Below are positions 8,637 to 16,638 of a stretch of 64,000 bases of DNA, piece after piece. Numbering within the stretch: the stretch's first letter is position 1; every line of letters starts with the position of its first letter. The position numbers and the translations under genes were made by a program. The stretch lies in contig JANWIP010000005.1 of the NCBI GenBank assembly GCA_025449845.1, forward strand, positions 203,159 to 267,158, written 5' to 3'. The notes beneath the pieces were generated by a model. The model was given only the letters and a program-made list of their open reading frames with translations. It was not told the DNA's origin and did not search any database. Source of the DNA: Solirubrobacteraceae bacterium. Lineage in GTDB: Bacteria > Actinomycetota > Thermoleophilia > Solirubrobacterales > Solirubrobacteraceae.

Positions 8637-9097
8637 GCCCGCGCCTCCTCACTCGCCGGAGCGCCCAAGGGCGTGGCCTCATCAGATGTATCAGCCGGGA
8701 AATCGCCTTGGCCGTGGGCGTCCGGGTCTCCTTCGAGGATCTCCGTCACTCGCAGGCCGAACTCCTCATCGACCACGACGACCTCGCCGCGCGCGATGGG
8801 AGTGCCGTTGACGAGCAGGTCCACCGGCTCGCCCGCCAGGCGATCGAGCGTGACAATCGAGCCCGCGCGCAGGTCGAGCGTCTCGCCGACGGTCATCTGC
8901 GTGCGACCGATCTCCACGCTCAGCTCAAGGGGCACCTCGCTGACGCGACGCAGGTCGGCGTCCTGTAGGCCATTCACACCGGAGCCGCCGTTGCCCTGCA
9001 CGCCTGACCCGTTCCCGCCCGCGGCGAGCTGCTCCTCGGCGTCGAACTGCTCGCTCGCGTCCGCCGGGGTGGGCTCGTTGTTGGCTGTCTCACTCAT
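8633..9097 (-). CDS. fliN: Flagellar switch protein FliN
   Basis: FliN forms the lower rim of the C-ring and interacts with FliH. The 154-residue protein has an acidic, Gly-rich N-terminal tail (1-47), one SPOA domain (about 48-121; VPLELSVEIGRTQMTVGETL then DLRAGSIVTLDRLAGEPVDL) and a disordered acidic C-terminal tail of about 30 residues, which is unusual because the SPOA domain normally ends the protein. It lies 12 bases after fliL and overlaps fliM by 4. Ribosome binding site GGAGGACC lies about 7 bases before the ATG. Confidence 0.92.
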   Translation of the reverse strand: MSETANNEPTPADASEQFDAEEQLAAGGNGSGVQGNGGSGVNGLQDADLRRVSEVPLELSVEIGRTQMTVGETLDLRAGSIVTLDRLAGEPVDLLVNGTPIARGEVVVVDEEFGLRVTEILEGDPDAHGQGDFPADTSDEATPLGAPASEEARA

Positions 9098-9109
9098 GGG
9101 TCGGTCCTC

Positions 9110-9547
9110 CTATTGGACCGTCAGGTCGGGGAATAGAACCTGCGCTACCTTCACATCGGTATGCGCCTTGATCGCGGCCAGCATCTGATGCTTGACTCGC
9201 TCACGTCCGCTGTCGCTCACGAGGTCGCTGCTGCTTTCGTTGGTGATGAGGTTGGTCACGATGTCGCGTATCACTGCTTCCTCGGGCAGGGTGCCAACTC
9301 CTTCTCCGGCACTCGAGCTGCCGCTGGCTGAGGCGCCCGAACTTTGCCCCGGGGCCAGCACCAGCGCCACGGTGAGCTTGACGAAGTGCCCGTCGCTGAG
9401 GTTCAGCAGGAAGTCCTTGGGCATCACATAGATGGTGCCCGTGATCTTGTCCTTGATGACCACCTTGGGCTTGGCCATCGAGTAAGCGGCGCCCAGGCCC
9501 ATCATCACAACCACCAGCGGGATCAGGATTTTCTTGTTCTTCAACAT
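9110..9547 (-). CDS. fliL: Flagellar basal body protein FliL
   Basis: FliL is a single-pass membrane protein that surrounds the stator. The start ATG at 9547 gives 145 residues beginning MLKNKKILIPLVVVMMGLGA, i.e. a short basic N-terminus followed by the membrane helix, the normal FliL layout; the open frame continues upstream inside motB but without similarity. The periplasmic domain holds the family pattern FLLNLSDGHFVKLTVALVL, a Ser/Gly-rich insert, then RDIVTNLIT and the C-terminal VLFPDLTVQ. The gene follows motB by one base. Confidence 0.92.
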   Translation of the reverse strand: MLKNKKILIPLVVVMMGLGAAYSMAKPKVVIKDKITGTIYVMPKDFLLNLSDGHFVKLTVALVLAPGQSSGASASGSSSAGEGVGTLPEEAVIRDIVTNLITNESSSDLVSDSGRERVKHQMLAAIKAHTDVKVAQVLFPDLTVQ

Positions 9548-9548
9548 C

Positions 9549-10448
9549 TCAGGGGCCTTCCGGTCCACTTGAGGTGGATTCGCTGGCGCCCGCGGAGCTC
9601 TGCGTGGCGCTTGAGGAGCCATACAGGCGTTGCAGCACGATTTCCACCCGCCTGTTGCGGGCCCTGCCAAGGCTTGAGGCGTTGCTTGAGATGGGGCGCA
9701 GATCGGCATAGCCGGAAGCGCTCAGACGCCGCGGGAAGACGCCCTTGGCGATTAGGAAGCGCACCACCATGCTGGCCCGCGCCGTGGAGAGCTCCCAGTT
9801 GCTGGGGAAGGCGCCACCGTGGATCGGCACGTCATCGGTGTTGCCTTCCACGGCCACCGGATGGGTCCTGTCGATGTTGACAAGCGAGGCGATCTCGCCC
9901 AGCAGGGGCTGGGCCTGGGGGATCAGCGTGGCGCTGCCGGAGGGGAACAACAGACGGTCGGTCAGCACGCGGATCACAAGGCCCCGCGGCTGCACGGTGG
10001 TGTTGACATCCTTGGCGAAGCCATGGCGGGCGGCGTAGGCGTCGAGCTGATGCTTGAGGTGTTCAAAGTTGCTCTGCTCCTGCTGGGCCTGGGAGGCCGA
10101 AGCCGTGGCGTGGCTCGCGGGTGTGCTCTGGTCCGCGCTGTGGCTGGTGAGCGGCACGATCGACTGCACGTCGGCGGCGCTCGGCGCGTGGCTTGAGTTG
10201 GCGGTGGAGCCCGGCTGGGCGATGGCCTTGCCGCCGGGGAGGATGTCGCCGGAGAAGGCCGCATGCAGCGCCTTCTGCAGCGTCTTGTACTTGGAGATGT
10301 TCACCGAGGAGATCGAGAAGAGCACCATGAAGAGCGCCATTAGCAGCGTGATCATGTCGGCGTAGGTCAACAGCCAGCGCTCGCCGTCCTCGTGCCCGGC
10401 GCCATGCGCCCCTCGCCTGCCTCCGCGGCGGCTGCGTGAGCGTGACAT
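9549..10448 (-). CDS. motB: Flagellar motor stator protein MotB
   Basis: MotB anchors the stator to peptidoglycan and carries the proton-binding aspartate. The 299-residue protein has a basic N-terminus, one membrane helix with the motif TYADMITLLMALFMVLFSIS (Asp near residue 31 is the ion-binding residue), a plug/linker region and a C-terminal OmpA-like peptidoglycan-binding domain (about 145-275; VEGNTDDVPI and the NWELSTARA pattern). It starts 2 bases after the motA stop. Ion specificity (H+ or Na+) cannot be fixed from this sequence alone. Confidence 0.95.
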   Translation of the reverse strand: MSRSRSRRGGRRGAHGAGHEDGERWLLTYADMITLLMALFMVLFSISSVNISKYKTLQKALHAAFSGDILPGGKAIAQPGSTANSSHAPSAADVQSIVPLTSHSADQSTPASHATASASQAQQEQSNFEHLKHQLDAYAARHGFAKDVNTTVQPRGLVIRVLTDRLLFPSGSATLIPQAQPLLGEIASLVNIDRTHPVAVEGNTDDVPIHGGAFPSNWELSTARASMVVRFLIAKGVFPRRLSASGYADLRPISSNASSLGRARNRRVEIVLQRLYGSSSATQSSAGASESTSSGPEGP

Positions 10449-10450
10449 TG

Positions 10451-11263
10451 CTAGGCCGCCTCTTGCAGGTTGGCGCTCGCGCCGCCGCTGGCGCCGCCGT
10501 CCTCATCGGAGGAGCGCTCGCTGGGGGGCAGATAGGACATCAGCTTGTCCGCCACCAGCCGTGGGTTATCGCCCGCCTGGATTGAGAGAATGCCCTCAAG
10601 GGTCATCATCCGCAGCTCTGTCTCTTCGGATGAGATCGCCTTCAGGCGGTTGGCGATGGGCAGGAAGATGACATTGGCCGAGCCCACGCCCATCAGCGTG
10701 GCCAGGAAGGCCGAGGAGATCGAGGGGCCGAGCGTCGAGGGCGCCGCCAGGTTCTCAAGCACGTGCACGAGCCCCATGACGGTGCCGATGATGCCCATCG
10801 TCGGCGCGAATCCCCCCGCCTTCTCAAACGGCGCCGCCGCCGCCATATGACGCGCGGACATGCCGTCCACCTCGGCCTCGAGGATGGCGTGCACCATCTC
10901 CGGGTCGGTGCCGTCGACCACCAATTGCAGCGCATTGCGCGTGAACATGTCCTCGACCTCGCCGAGCTGCGCGTCGAGCGCCAGCAGGCCCTCACGGCGG
11001 GCCTGGTCGGCGAGTCCCACCAGCAGATCGAGCCGCCCGCGCATATCCGGCGGTTCGGCCGCGAAGACCATCTTGTAGAGGCTGGGGATGCGTTTCATCG
11101 AGACCATCCCCACGCTCGCCAGCGTCACACCGCCGGTGCCGCCGATGATGATGATCAGCGCAGGGATGTTCAAAAAGACAGCCGGACTCGTGCCATCCAT
11201 CATGGCGCTCAACAAGAGGGCGCCGAAGGCGACCCCGATTCCAATGGCTGTTGCGGCTTTCAT
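10451..11263 (-). CDS. motA: Flagellar motor stator protein MotA
   Basis: MotA is the ion-channel and torque subunit of the stator. The 270-residue protein has four membrane segments: two near the N-terminus (about 5-20 and 28-48) and two after the cytoplasmic loop (GFAPTMGIIGTVMGLVHVLE and SAFLATLMGVGSANVIFLPI). The Pro preceding helix 3 and the Pro in FLPI match conserved channel prolines. The C-terminal tail is acidic and Gly/Ala-rich. It follows flbD by 33 bases. Confidence 0.95.
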   Translation of the reverse strand: MKAATAIGIGVAFGALLLSAMMDGTSPAVFLNIPALIIIIGGTGGVTLASVGMVSMKRIPSLYKMVFAAEPPDMRGRLDLLVGLADQARREGLLALDAQLGEVEDMFTRNALQLVVDGTDPEMVHAILEAEVDGMSARHMAAAAPFEKAGGFAPTMGIIGTVMGLVHVLENLAAPSTLGPSISSAFLATLMGVGSANVIFLPIANRLKAISSEETELRMMTLEGILSIQAGDNPRLVADKLMSYLPPSERSSDEDGGASGGASANLQEAA

Positions 11264-11296
11264 CGCCCTCGTTCATCGGCCGCGGGCCGTGATCCT

Positions 11297-11548
11297 TCAG
11301 TTCGCATGGACTGGACGGACAGGCGAGGGGTCGCGTTCGGGCCTTCGGTTTCGCATCGCCTCCGAGAGGACCTCCACGCGCCAGGCCCGCACGTAGTCGG
11401 CGACCTGCTCGGGTGACTCCGCCACGACGACCTTGGCCGTGGTGGCCAGGGTGACGACGGTATCGGGGGTGGACTCGATCGTCACGATCAGGTCCGGGTT
11501 GAGTTGGAATGGCTCGTCGGTGTGGCCGAGCCGGTGCAGGGTTATCAC
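11297..11548 (-). CDS. flbD: Small flagellar protein FlbD
   Basis: FlbD is a small protein of unknown biochemical role, regularly found between flgE and motA in Gram-positive and spirochaete flagellar operons. The start was set at the GTG at 11548 because a perfect AGGAGG box lies 6 bases upstream and because the family begins MI.LTRLNG; here the protein starts (M)ITLHRLGHTDEPFQLNPDLI. The pattern LNPDLIVTIESTPDTVVTL matches the family core. Length 83 residues, with a C-terminal basic extension. A longer reading from 11584 is possible but less likely. Confidence 0.88.
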   Translation of the reverse strand: MITLHRLGHTDEPFQLNPDLIVTIESTPDTVVTLATTAKVVVAESPEQVADYVRAWRVEVLSEAMRNRRPERDPSPVRPVHAN

Positions 11549-11671
11549 TTTGAGCCTCCTCTCTGATTGGTTTGGCGTTGCCACTGGGCGGACGGCGCAT
11601 TACCGGCCGCCCGCCCGTGGCTCCTCGGTTCGTCCCTTCATGCTCTCGTCATACGAGCATCACCGCGGGGA

Positions 11672-12571
11672 TCACTGGACCATGCTCACCACCGTCTGCA
11701 GCATCTGATCGGCGACGGTGATCACGCGCGAGTTGGCCTGGTAGCCACGCTCGGCGGTGATCATCGACGTCATCTCGCCGGCGAGATCGACATTGGACAT
11801 CTCAAGCTCCCCGCCGATGGTGGCTCCAAAGCCACCGGTGTTGGGCGTGCCCACGATCGGCCCCCCGGAGTTTGAGGTCTGCGCCCACAGCGAACCGCCC
11901 AGGCGCTCGAGCCCGGACTGGTTGGCGAACTGCGCGAGCGAGAGGTAACCAGCGGTGACCTGCTGCTGGTAGGTGGGGGAGGCGGGGTTCTCATCCGCAT
12001 AGGTGACGGCGCCGTCCTGTCCGATCGACACGTTGGCCGAGCCGGGGGGAATGACGATGTAACTGTCTGCGGCGCCTGGCGCGTAGGTGGTGCCACCTTC
12101 GACTGGTGTGGCCACGGCGTTGCGACCGACCACATACTCACCTGCCTGCGTCGTCAGGAAACCCTTGGTGTTGGTCGTGAGATCGCCCGCGCGCGTGTAC
12201 TGCATATTGGCGGGCAGGCCTGTGGTGTAGGGGGCTCCTGCTGGCGGCGTGCCGCTGCCCACGCGCAGGAAGCCCGCTCCCTCGATGGCGACATCGAGCG
12301 GGTTGTTGGTGGACTGGAATGACCCCTCGGACATCTCCGAGTCGGTCGAGTTGACCTGCACCCCGAGACCCACCTGCACGGGGTTGGTGCCGCCGTTGTT
12401 GGTGGTTGAGCCGGAGGCTCCGCGGAGCACCTGCGTGAGTGAATCGGCAAACGTCACCCGCGCTGACTTGTAGCCGACGGTGTTGACGTTGGCCAGGTCG
12501 TTTGCTGTGACATTGAGCATCGTCTGATTTGCGTCCAAGCCGCTGATAGCGGCATACATTCCACCCATCAT
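11672..12571 (-). CDS. flgE: Flagellar hook protein FlgE
   Basis: FlgE polymerises into the hook. The start at the ATG pair at 12571-12566 gives MMGGMYAAISGLDANQTMLN, the canonical FlgE/F/G N-terminus, followed by VTANDLANVNTVGYKSARVTF. The C-terminus has the matching coiled segment ending MITAERGYQANSRVITVADQMLQTVVSM. Only 299 residues, short for a hook protein (often 400 or more), so the outer hook domains are reduced. An AAGGAAG box precedes the start by 11 bases. The position after flgD and before flbD supports hook rather than rod. The leader upstream is notably G-free. Confidence 0.9.
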   Translation of the reverse strand: MMGGMYAAISGLDANQTMLNVTANDLANVNTVGYKSARVTFADSLTQVLRGASGSTTNNGGTNPVQVGLGVQVNSTDSEMSEGSFQSTNNPLDVAIEGAGFLRVGSGTPPAGAPYTTGLPANMQYTRAGDLTTNTKGFLTTQAGEYVVGRNAVATPVEGGTTYAPGAADSYIVIPPGSANVSIGQDGAVTYADENPASPTYQQQVTAGYLSLAQFANQSGLERLGGSLWAQTSNSGGPIVGTPNTGGFGATIGGELEMSNVDLAGEMTSMITAERGYQANSRVITVADQMLQTVVSMVQ

Positions 12572-12632
12572 CGTGGTTGCACTTCCTTTCGCGGCCCCCT
12601 CAAAGAGGTCCAGCCGTCGTTGTCTTGTAGTC

Positions 12633-12694
12633 GTTTTGTGGGGTTGAAGTTGGGGTTGGTTGGGAGTTGTGGTTAAGGTTGAAGTGTGTTTGGG
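12633..12694 (-). other. G-free (C/A/T-only) stretch in the flgE leader
   Basis: For 62 bases the minus (coding) strand has no G, in a GC-rich genome; the plus strand is correspondingly rich in GGTTG-like runs, with G tracts at 12640-12643, 12652-12655 and 12662-12664. It fills most of the 136-base gap between the TIGR02530-like gene and flgE. An RNA from here should be unstructured, so it may act as a ribosome standby or binding region. No promoter match found. Confidence 0.5.
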
Positions 12695-12707
12695 CGGGGT
12701 CGGATCC

Positions 12708-13115
12708 TCACGCGATGACCGCGCTGTCGATATTGGTGAAAACGTGCTCGCGCATGTGCTGGGCGCCCACGGCCGTAACCACGGTGCGGTTGGGCACCGA
12801 CACCACAAAGGCGGTGCCATCGACGAGTACGACTGAATCGCGTGAGCCCTTGTCCGCCGCGCGTCCCACACCGTCGTTCAGCCTGGTGAGGGTGGAGGGA
12901 TCAAGTTCGATGCCCCGGCGCTGCACCCGCTCGAGTGCATGGCGGGAGAAGTGCAGGGGTTCGCTTCCCGCGGCCTTGTGCAGGACCTCGGCGAACGCCG
13001 GGCCACCGCTCGGTGCCGGTCCGTTCGCCCGCCCCGGGCCATTCGGGGGTGAACCCGCCTTGGCCGGCCCGATGCCCGGTACGAGCGCGGGGTTGGTGGG
13101 AATCGCTGCGCTCAT
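12708..13115 (-). CDS. Flagellar operon protein, TIGR02530 type
   Basis: This small protein family sits between flgD and flgE in many Gram-positive flagellar operons; its role is not established. The start ATG at 13115 gives 135 residues: a Pro/Gly-rich N-terminal half (1-58), then the conserved domain LHFSRHALERVQRRGIELD, the LNDGVGRAADKGSRDSVVLVDGTAFVVSV stretch and a C-terminal TVVTAVGAQHMREHVFTNID. This matches the family pattern of 'F(S)xHAxxRxxxRGI ... KGxxxSLVL ... AFIVSVxNxTVITA'. It follows the flgD stop by 4 bases. Confidence 0.8.
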   Translation of the reverse strand: MSAAIPTNPALVPGIGPAKAGSPPNGPGRANGPAPSGGPAFAEVLHKAAGSEPLHFSRHALERVQRRGIELDPSTLTRLNDGVGRAADKGSRDSVVLVDGTAFVVSVPNRTVVTAVGAQHMREHVFTNIDSAVIA

Positions 13116-13119
13116 GGCC

Positions 13120-13539
13120 TCAGGAGACCTGGGTGATCGTCGCGGGGTTGATGCCAGCGACGCCTTCCACCGTGAGCGCGGCACCGGAAGAGGTGATCTG
13201 CACGCTCTGCACCATGCCGTGGTGGGTTTCGCCGTTGGCGGGATTGAGGCTGGTAACGGTGTGGCCGATGAGCGCCACCGCCTGGGAGACCTGCTGTGCG
13301 GTCGCCGACTGCGCGCTGGTCTGCGCCATGTTGGTGACCTGCTCGAGCTCGGTGAATTGCGCGAGCTGGCCCAGGTAGGCGGAGCTGTCGGTGGGCTGTA
13401 GCGGGTCCTGGGACTGCAACTGGGCGACCATCAGCTTGAGGAAGTCGTTCTTGCCCAGCGTCCCACCGGGGTTGGTCGGGGGGGTGCTCGAAGGAGCGCT
13501 TGCCGGTGTGATTGCCGCGGTGGCGGAGGTGGTTGTCAT
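13120..13539 (-). CDS. flgD: Flagellar hook capping protein FlgD
   Basis: FlgD is the scaffold that caps the growing hook. The 139-residue protein has a Ser/Thr/Pro-rich lead, then the diagnostic region [20 protein letters not shown] followed by [21 protein letters not shown]. The C-terminal part is short and lacks the larger beta-rich cap domains of enterobacterial FlgD, as in Gram-positive short forms. It lies 30 bases downstream of fliK and just ahead of the TIGR02530-type gene and flgE, the standard hook order. Confidence 0.92.
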   Translation of the reverse strand: MTTTSATAAITPASAPSSTPPTNPGGTLGKNDFLKLMVAQLQSQDPLQPTDSSAYLGQLAQFTELEQVTNMAQTSAQSATAQQVSQAVALIGHTVTSLNPANGETHHGMVQSVQITSSGAALTVEGVAGINPATITQVS

Positions 13540-13569
13540 GAGAGTGGGTGCCTTTCGTGGTGTGGGAGG

Positions 13570-15129
13570 TCAGGCAAGTACGTCGATGAGAGCGCCGTGG
13601 GAGGTCCTGAGAGGAGAGAGCTCGGGGGTGGGGAGGGCTGCGTCTTGATCGCCATCGCTGCTGGGACCTGAGCCTCGCCGGTTCTCGGCAGGGGAGGCTG
13701 AGGGTTGGTGCGCGCGTCCCTCACGCTGCTGCATGCCGGCCTGGTTGAAGGATGAGGTGTCCATGTGCAACGCGGTGAGGCCGAGCGAGTCAAGTGACTG
13801 GCGAAGCTCCGAGTGGCCCTCCGCAAGCGCCTGCGCCGCCGCGTGTGTGTCGGCGGTGACGCGAGCGATGAGACCCTGGGCGCTCTGGGAAAGGTGGATG
13901 CGGATCTCTCCCAGCTCCTCGGGCTGCAGCGCGATGCGCGCTTGCGAGAGCCCTTGGCGGCTGGCCAGCTCGATGGTGGCGTGCACCGCCTCGATGGCCT
14001 GCTGCAGCCCCACGCCGTAGCTGAGCACGGGGACGCCGCTGGTACTGCTTGCGGCTGGAGCAAAGGGGGCCTGCGTGTCGGGAACCGTGGGTGGGGATGG
14101 TGACGTCGCAGTGCTGACGCTGGGTGCGCCGGAGGCGCCTGCATGCGCGCTCAGCGGGACAGGAGCGGATATGTCGCTGGCGGCAGGCGCATTGCGCGGA
14201 GCATTCGTCGCGGGGGTGCTCTGTACCGAGGTGTCCGATCCCGCGACGGACTGGGTCTTCACAGTGGTGCTGCCCGAGGTATCGATGTTCGGGCCCGAGG
14301 ATGGGCGGCTGGGAGGGGAGGAGGAGGGTTGGTTGGGTGCGGAAGTTGCTGCCGTAGTGGAGGGCACCTTTGCCGGGTTTGTCTCCGCGGTTTGGGCGGC
14401 TGGCTCTGTAGTTGGGAGAGCGCCGGCACCAGAGGTGCCCTGGGCCTGGCTGTCAGCGGTGGCGCGCGCGGCGCCCTGTCCGCTGGCCAAGAGCTGGGTA
14501 GCAGCGGGTGCCTGCGCGCGGGTGGAGGTAGTGAGGGGAGTCGATGTCTGAGCCTCGCCAGCGCCAGCAGCGTCCACCATCACCTGCGGACTGGGAGCGG
14601 TGGGGGTGGGCCGTGCTTGGCCCGCGGCCGTTGTGGTGGTCGTCAGCGGTTCCTGCCCCGTTGCCGATGGCTCCTGCCCGGTGGTTGAGGCCGTGGGGGA
14701 AGCTGGCGTTTGCGAGGCCGTAAGAGGAGCAGGCGTCTGCACGGTGGCTGAGGTTGTGGCATCCGCATTCCCCTGCGCCACAGCCCGAGCCGTGCCGGCG
14801 GACTTGGGCTGTGCGGTGACTGGGTACACGACCGCCGCGATGGCAGCGGTGTCGGCGACTGTGGGCGACGCGCCAGCACTGGCAGCGGTTGTGTCGGTCG
14901 CTGCCGGCGCGTGATCCACATGACGACGCGCGGCGGGGCCATGCCCCTCTCGGGGGCTCTGCTGGTGGCCTTCCGCAATGGCGGTCCGGGCCAGTCGATC
15001 CTCAAGGGCGCTCTGGAAGGGCGGCCCCTCGGGTGGCGCCCCCGGCGGGGCTCCACCGCCCCCCGGGGGCGGGGGCGGGGCACTCGGCGCGGGCGCCATG
15101 GAGACGGTGGGGGCGGAAGGTCCGCTCAC
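13570..15129 (-). CDS. fliK: Hook-length control protein FliK
   Basis: FliK measures hook length and triggers the FlhB switch. The 519-residue protein is mostly low-complexity: a Pro/Gly-rich N-terminus (PPPPPGGGGAPPGAPP) and a long Thr/Ala/Ser/Gln-rich region to about residue 350. The C-terminal Flg_hook domain is clear at about 365-460: ARIALQPEELGEIRIHLSQS and LRQSLDSLGLTALHMD. The start GTG at 15129 overlaps the stop of the transglycosylase gene (GTGA). The long disordered half is typical for a molecular ruler and evolves fast. Confidence 0.88.
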   Translation of the reverse strand: MSGPSAPTVSMAPAPSAPPPPPGGGGAPPGAPPEGPPFQSALEDRLARTAIAEGHQQSPREGHGPAARRHVDHAPAATDTTAASAGASPTVADTAAIAAVVYPVTAQPKSAGTARAVAQGNADATTSATVQTPAPLTASQTPASPTASTTGQEPSATGQEPLTTTTTAAGQARPTPTAPSPQVMVDAAGAGEAQTSTPLTTSTRAQAPAATQLLASGQGAARATADSQAQGTSGAGALPTTEPAAQTAETNPAKVPSTTAATSAPNQPSSSPPSRPSSGPNIDTSGSTTVKTQSVAGSDTSVQSTPATNAPRNAPAASDISAPVPLSAHAGASGAPSVSTATSPSPPTVPDTQAPFAPAASSTSGVPVLSYGVGLQQAIEAVHATIELASRQGLSQARIALQPEELGEIRIHLSQSAQGLIARVTADTHAAAQALAEGHSELRQSLDSLGLTALHMDTSSFNQAGMQQREGRAHQPSASPAENRRGSGPSSDGDQDAALPTPELSPLRTSHGALIDVLA

Positions 15130-15824
15130 GAGATCGACCCCGTGGGTGAAGGTGTCGAGGTGGAGGAGGGCGACTGCCGGTAGGCATTGGCGTAGCCGAG
15201 TACCTTGTTGACGTAGTCCTGTGTTTCGGCGTAGGGGGGCACGCCGCCGTACTTGTGGACGGCTCCCGGGCCGGCGTTGTAGGCGGCGAGGGCATCGGCC
15301 GTGTTGCCGCCGAACTGGCTCATCATCTGGCTCAGGTAGCGCGCGCCGCCTTCGATCGACTGGATCGGGTCAAGCGGGTTTGAGACACCCAGCGACGACG
15401 CGGTGCCGGGCATGAGCTGGGTTAACCCAAGCGCGCCAGCGCCAGAGCGCGAGTTGGGATTGAAGCCTGACTCCTGCTGGATCAAGCCATGCAGGACGGC
15501 GGGGTCAAGGTTGTAGCGGGCCGCGGCCTGGGCGATGGCTCCGTCATAGGGCGTTGAGGTGGAGCCGCCTGCCGGCGATGTGTAGGGGGTTGAGGGCGAG
15601 ATTCCTGCCGGCGACGCGGCATCGGCAGGTGAAATGCTAGTAGCGCCAGCAGCAGCCGAGGCGGCAGGAGAAGCCGTCGAGGCAGCTTGAAGTGCAGCGG
15701 CAAAGCCAGTGGGGGCGCGGCCCTGCTTGACCTGCGCGAGCATTCCCCGCAGCTGCTGAACGCGCTGCGTGGCGGCGATCAGGTCGGCCGGGCCGGTGGC
15801 CGGCGTGAGTGTCTGTGCGCTCAT
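15126..15824 (-). CDS. Lytic transglycosylase (SLT family), flagellar
   Basis: Predicted peptidoglycan-cleaving enzyme that would open the wall for rod and hook passage. The 232-residue protein has a flagellar-operon-like N-terminus, an Ala/Ser/Pro-rich linker, and a C-terminal SLT domain (about 96-215): LHGLIQQESGFNPNSRSGAG with the catalytic Glu in QESGF, then ALGLTQLMPGTA and LAAYNAGPGAV. There is no signal peptide, so it is probably secreted by the flagellar export system. It overlaps fliJ and fliK by 4 bases each. The rod-binding part of FlgJ is encoded separately at 30831, so the two FlgJ functions are split here. Confidence 0.88.
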   Translation of the reverse strand: MSAQTLTPATGPADLIAATQRVQQLRGMLAQVKQGRAPTGFAAALQAASTASPAASAAAGATSISPADAASPAGISPSTPYTSPAGGSTSTPYDGAIAQAAARYNLDPAVLHGLIQQESGFNPNSRSGAGALGLTQLMPGTASSLGVSNPLDPIQSIEGGARYLSQMMSQFGGNTADALAAYNAGPGAVHKYGGVPPYAETQDYVNKVLGYANAYRQSPSSTSTPSPTGSIS

Positions 15825-16279
15825 GCCGCGCTCCGTCGGAAGCGGTCCATGGCGATCTCATCGAGGACGTTGCCTTCTTGACGCTTGAACTCGCGCAGAT
15901 GCTCGGTGCGGTGGCGCTCCTTCAGGCGCTCGAGCATCTCGCGCTCGCGCGCCACCTCGCCAAGCTCGGCATCGCGGTCGGCGACCTGACTGTCATGCTG
16001 GGCCAGCTCGCGGGCGCCGAGCAGGCGTTGTGTCTCGATGTGCTCCATGAAGGTTTGGCGAGCCTGCAACTCCGCCGCGCTGGTGGTCGCGCTGGCGCCT
16101 GTGGCCTGACGCTGCTCGGAGCGAGCATGCTCGAGGTGGGCCTCGACCGTGCGCAGGTGGTCAAGGCTCCCGTCGCGTTGGGTTATGGCCTGCGCAAGCG
16201 CCAATCGGGCCATGTCCTCGCGGCGCTCGCGCAGGGCACGCACGCGCTCCAGTCGGAAACGGAATGAGGGTCCGGTCAC
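15821..16279 (-). CDS. fliJ: Flagellar export chaperone/stalk protein FliJ
   Basis: FliJ is the coiled-coil stalk that couples the FliI ATPase ring to FlhA. The 152-residue protein is helical and charged throughout, beginning FRFRLERVRALRERREDMAR, the FliJ pattern. It is separated from fliI and fliH by a divergent regulator gene, which is unusual since fliI-fliJ are normally adjacent. The start is GTG at 16279; a sigma-28-like promoter ends only 7 bases upstream, so the mRNA may be leaderless. It leads the fliJ-to-fliM unit. Confidence 0.85.
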   Translation of the reverse strand: MTGPSFRFRLERVRALRERREDMARLALAQAITQRDGSLDHLRTVEAHLEHARSEQRQATGASATTSAAELQARQTFMEHIETQRLLGARELAQHDSQVADRDAELGEVAREREMLERLKERHRTEHLREFKRQEGNVLDEIAMDRFRRSAA

Positions 16280-16286
16280 GGCCCGG

Positions 16287-16313
16287 TGATCGGACGGCGA
16301 CGATGGTTCTTTA
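16287..16313 (-). promoter_or_regulatory. Sigma-28 (FliA)-type promoter for fliJ
   Basis: Read on the minus strand: TAAAGAAC, 11 bases, TCCGATCA. The core TAAAG and CCGAT match the FliA consensus. The -10 box ends 7 bases before the GTG of fliJ, so transcription would begin at or next to the start codon. Confidence 0.65.
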
Positions 16314-16417
16314 GCGGTCCGTCGGCCTGATTCAGCTGTCCCTCAGCCCGCAGTTTCGTAAGAGTCTTCTAACAATGCCGCAAAAGTGATCCGATTGCCC
16401 CAACTATTCGCAAAGAG

Positions 16418-16480
16418 AATATTCGACTCGCGTCTAGCGAGTCGCGGGCAAATCACAAACGATGCTATGCGTCGAATATT
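16418..16480. promoter_or_regulatory. Nested inverted repeats between fliJ and the HTH gene
   Basis: The 359-base divergent gap 16280-16638 is AT-richer than its surroundings. It holds AATATTCGAC at 16418-16427 and its exact reverse complement GTCGAATATT at 16471-16480, 43 bases apart, and between them a perfect 8-bp hairpin CGACTCGC-GTCTA-GCGAGTCG (16424-16444). GAATATTC (16417-16424) is itself a palindrome. These look like operator half-sites, perhaps for the neighbouring winged-helix protein. The rest of the gap holds nothing else recognisable. Confidence 0.5.
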
Positions 16481-16638
16481 GAATCATTCTGACCCCCAAA
16501 CAGGATCCCACCCCGGGCCGGTTCCCCGCAAGTCGTGGCGGATCGCCGTTATCCCTGGATGCAGCGCTGGGTGCTGGGCTGCTTCAGACGTAATATCTAT
16601 ACAAAGTGCTCCATCTATCGAGACTGTGAGACGTCAAC

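Noticed and set aside
12640..12699. G-quadruplex on the plus strand upstream of flgE
   Set aside because: There are three close G tracts, but the fourth is 27 bases away, so a stable four-tract structure is not supported by inspection.
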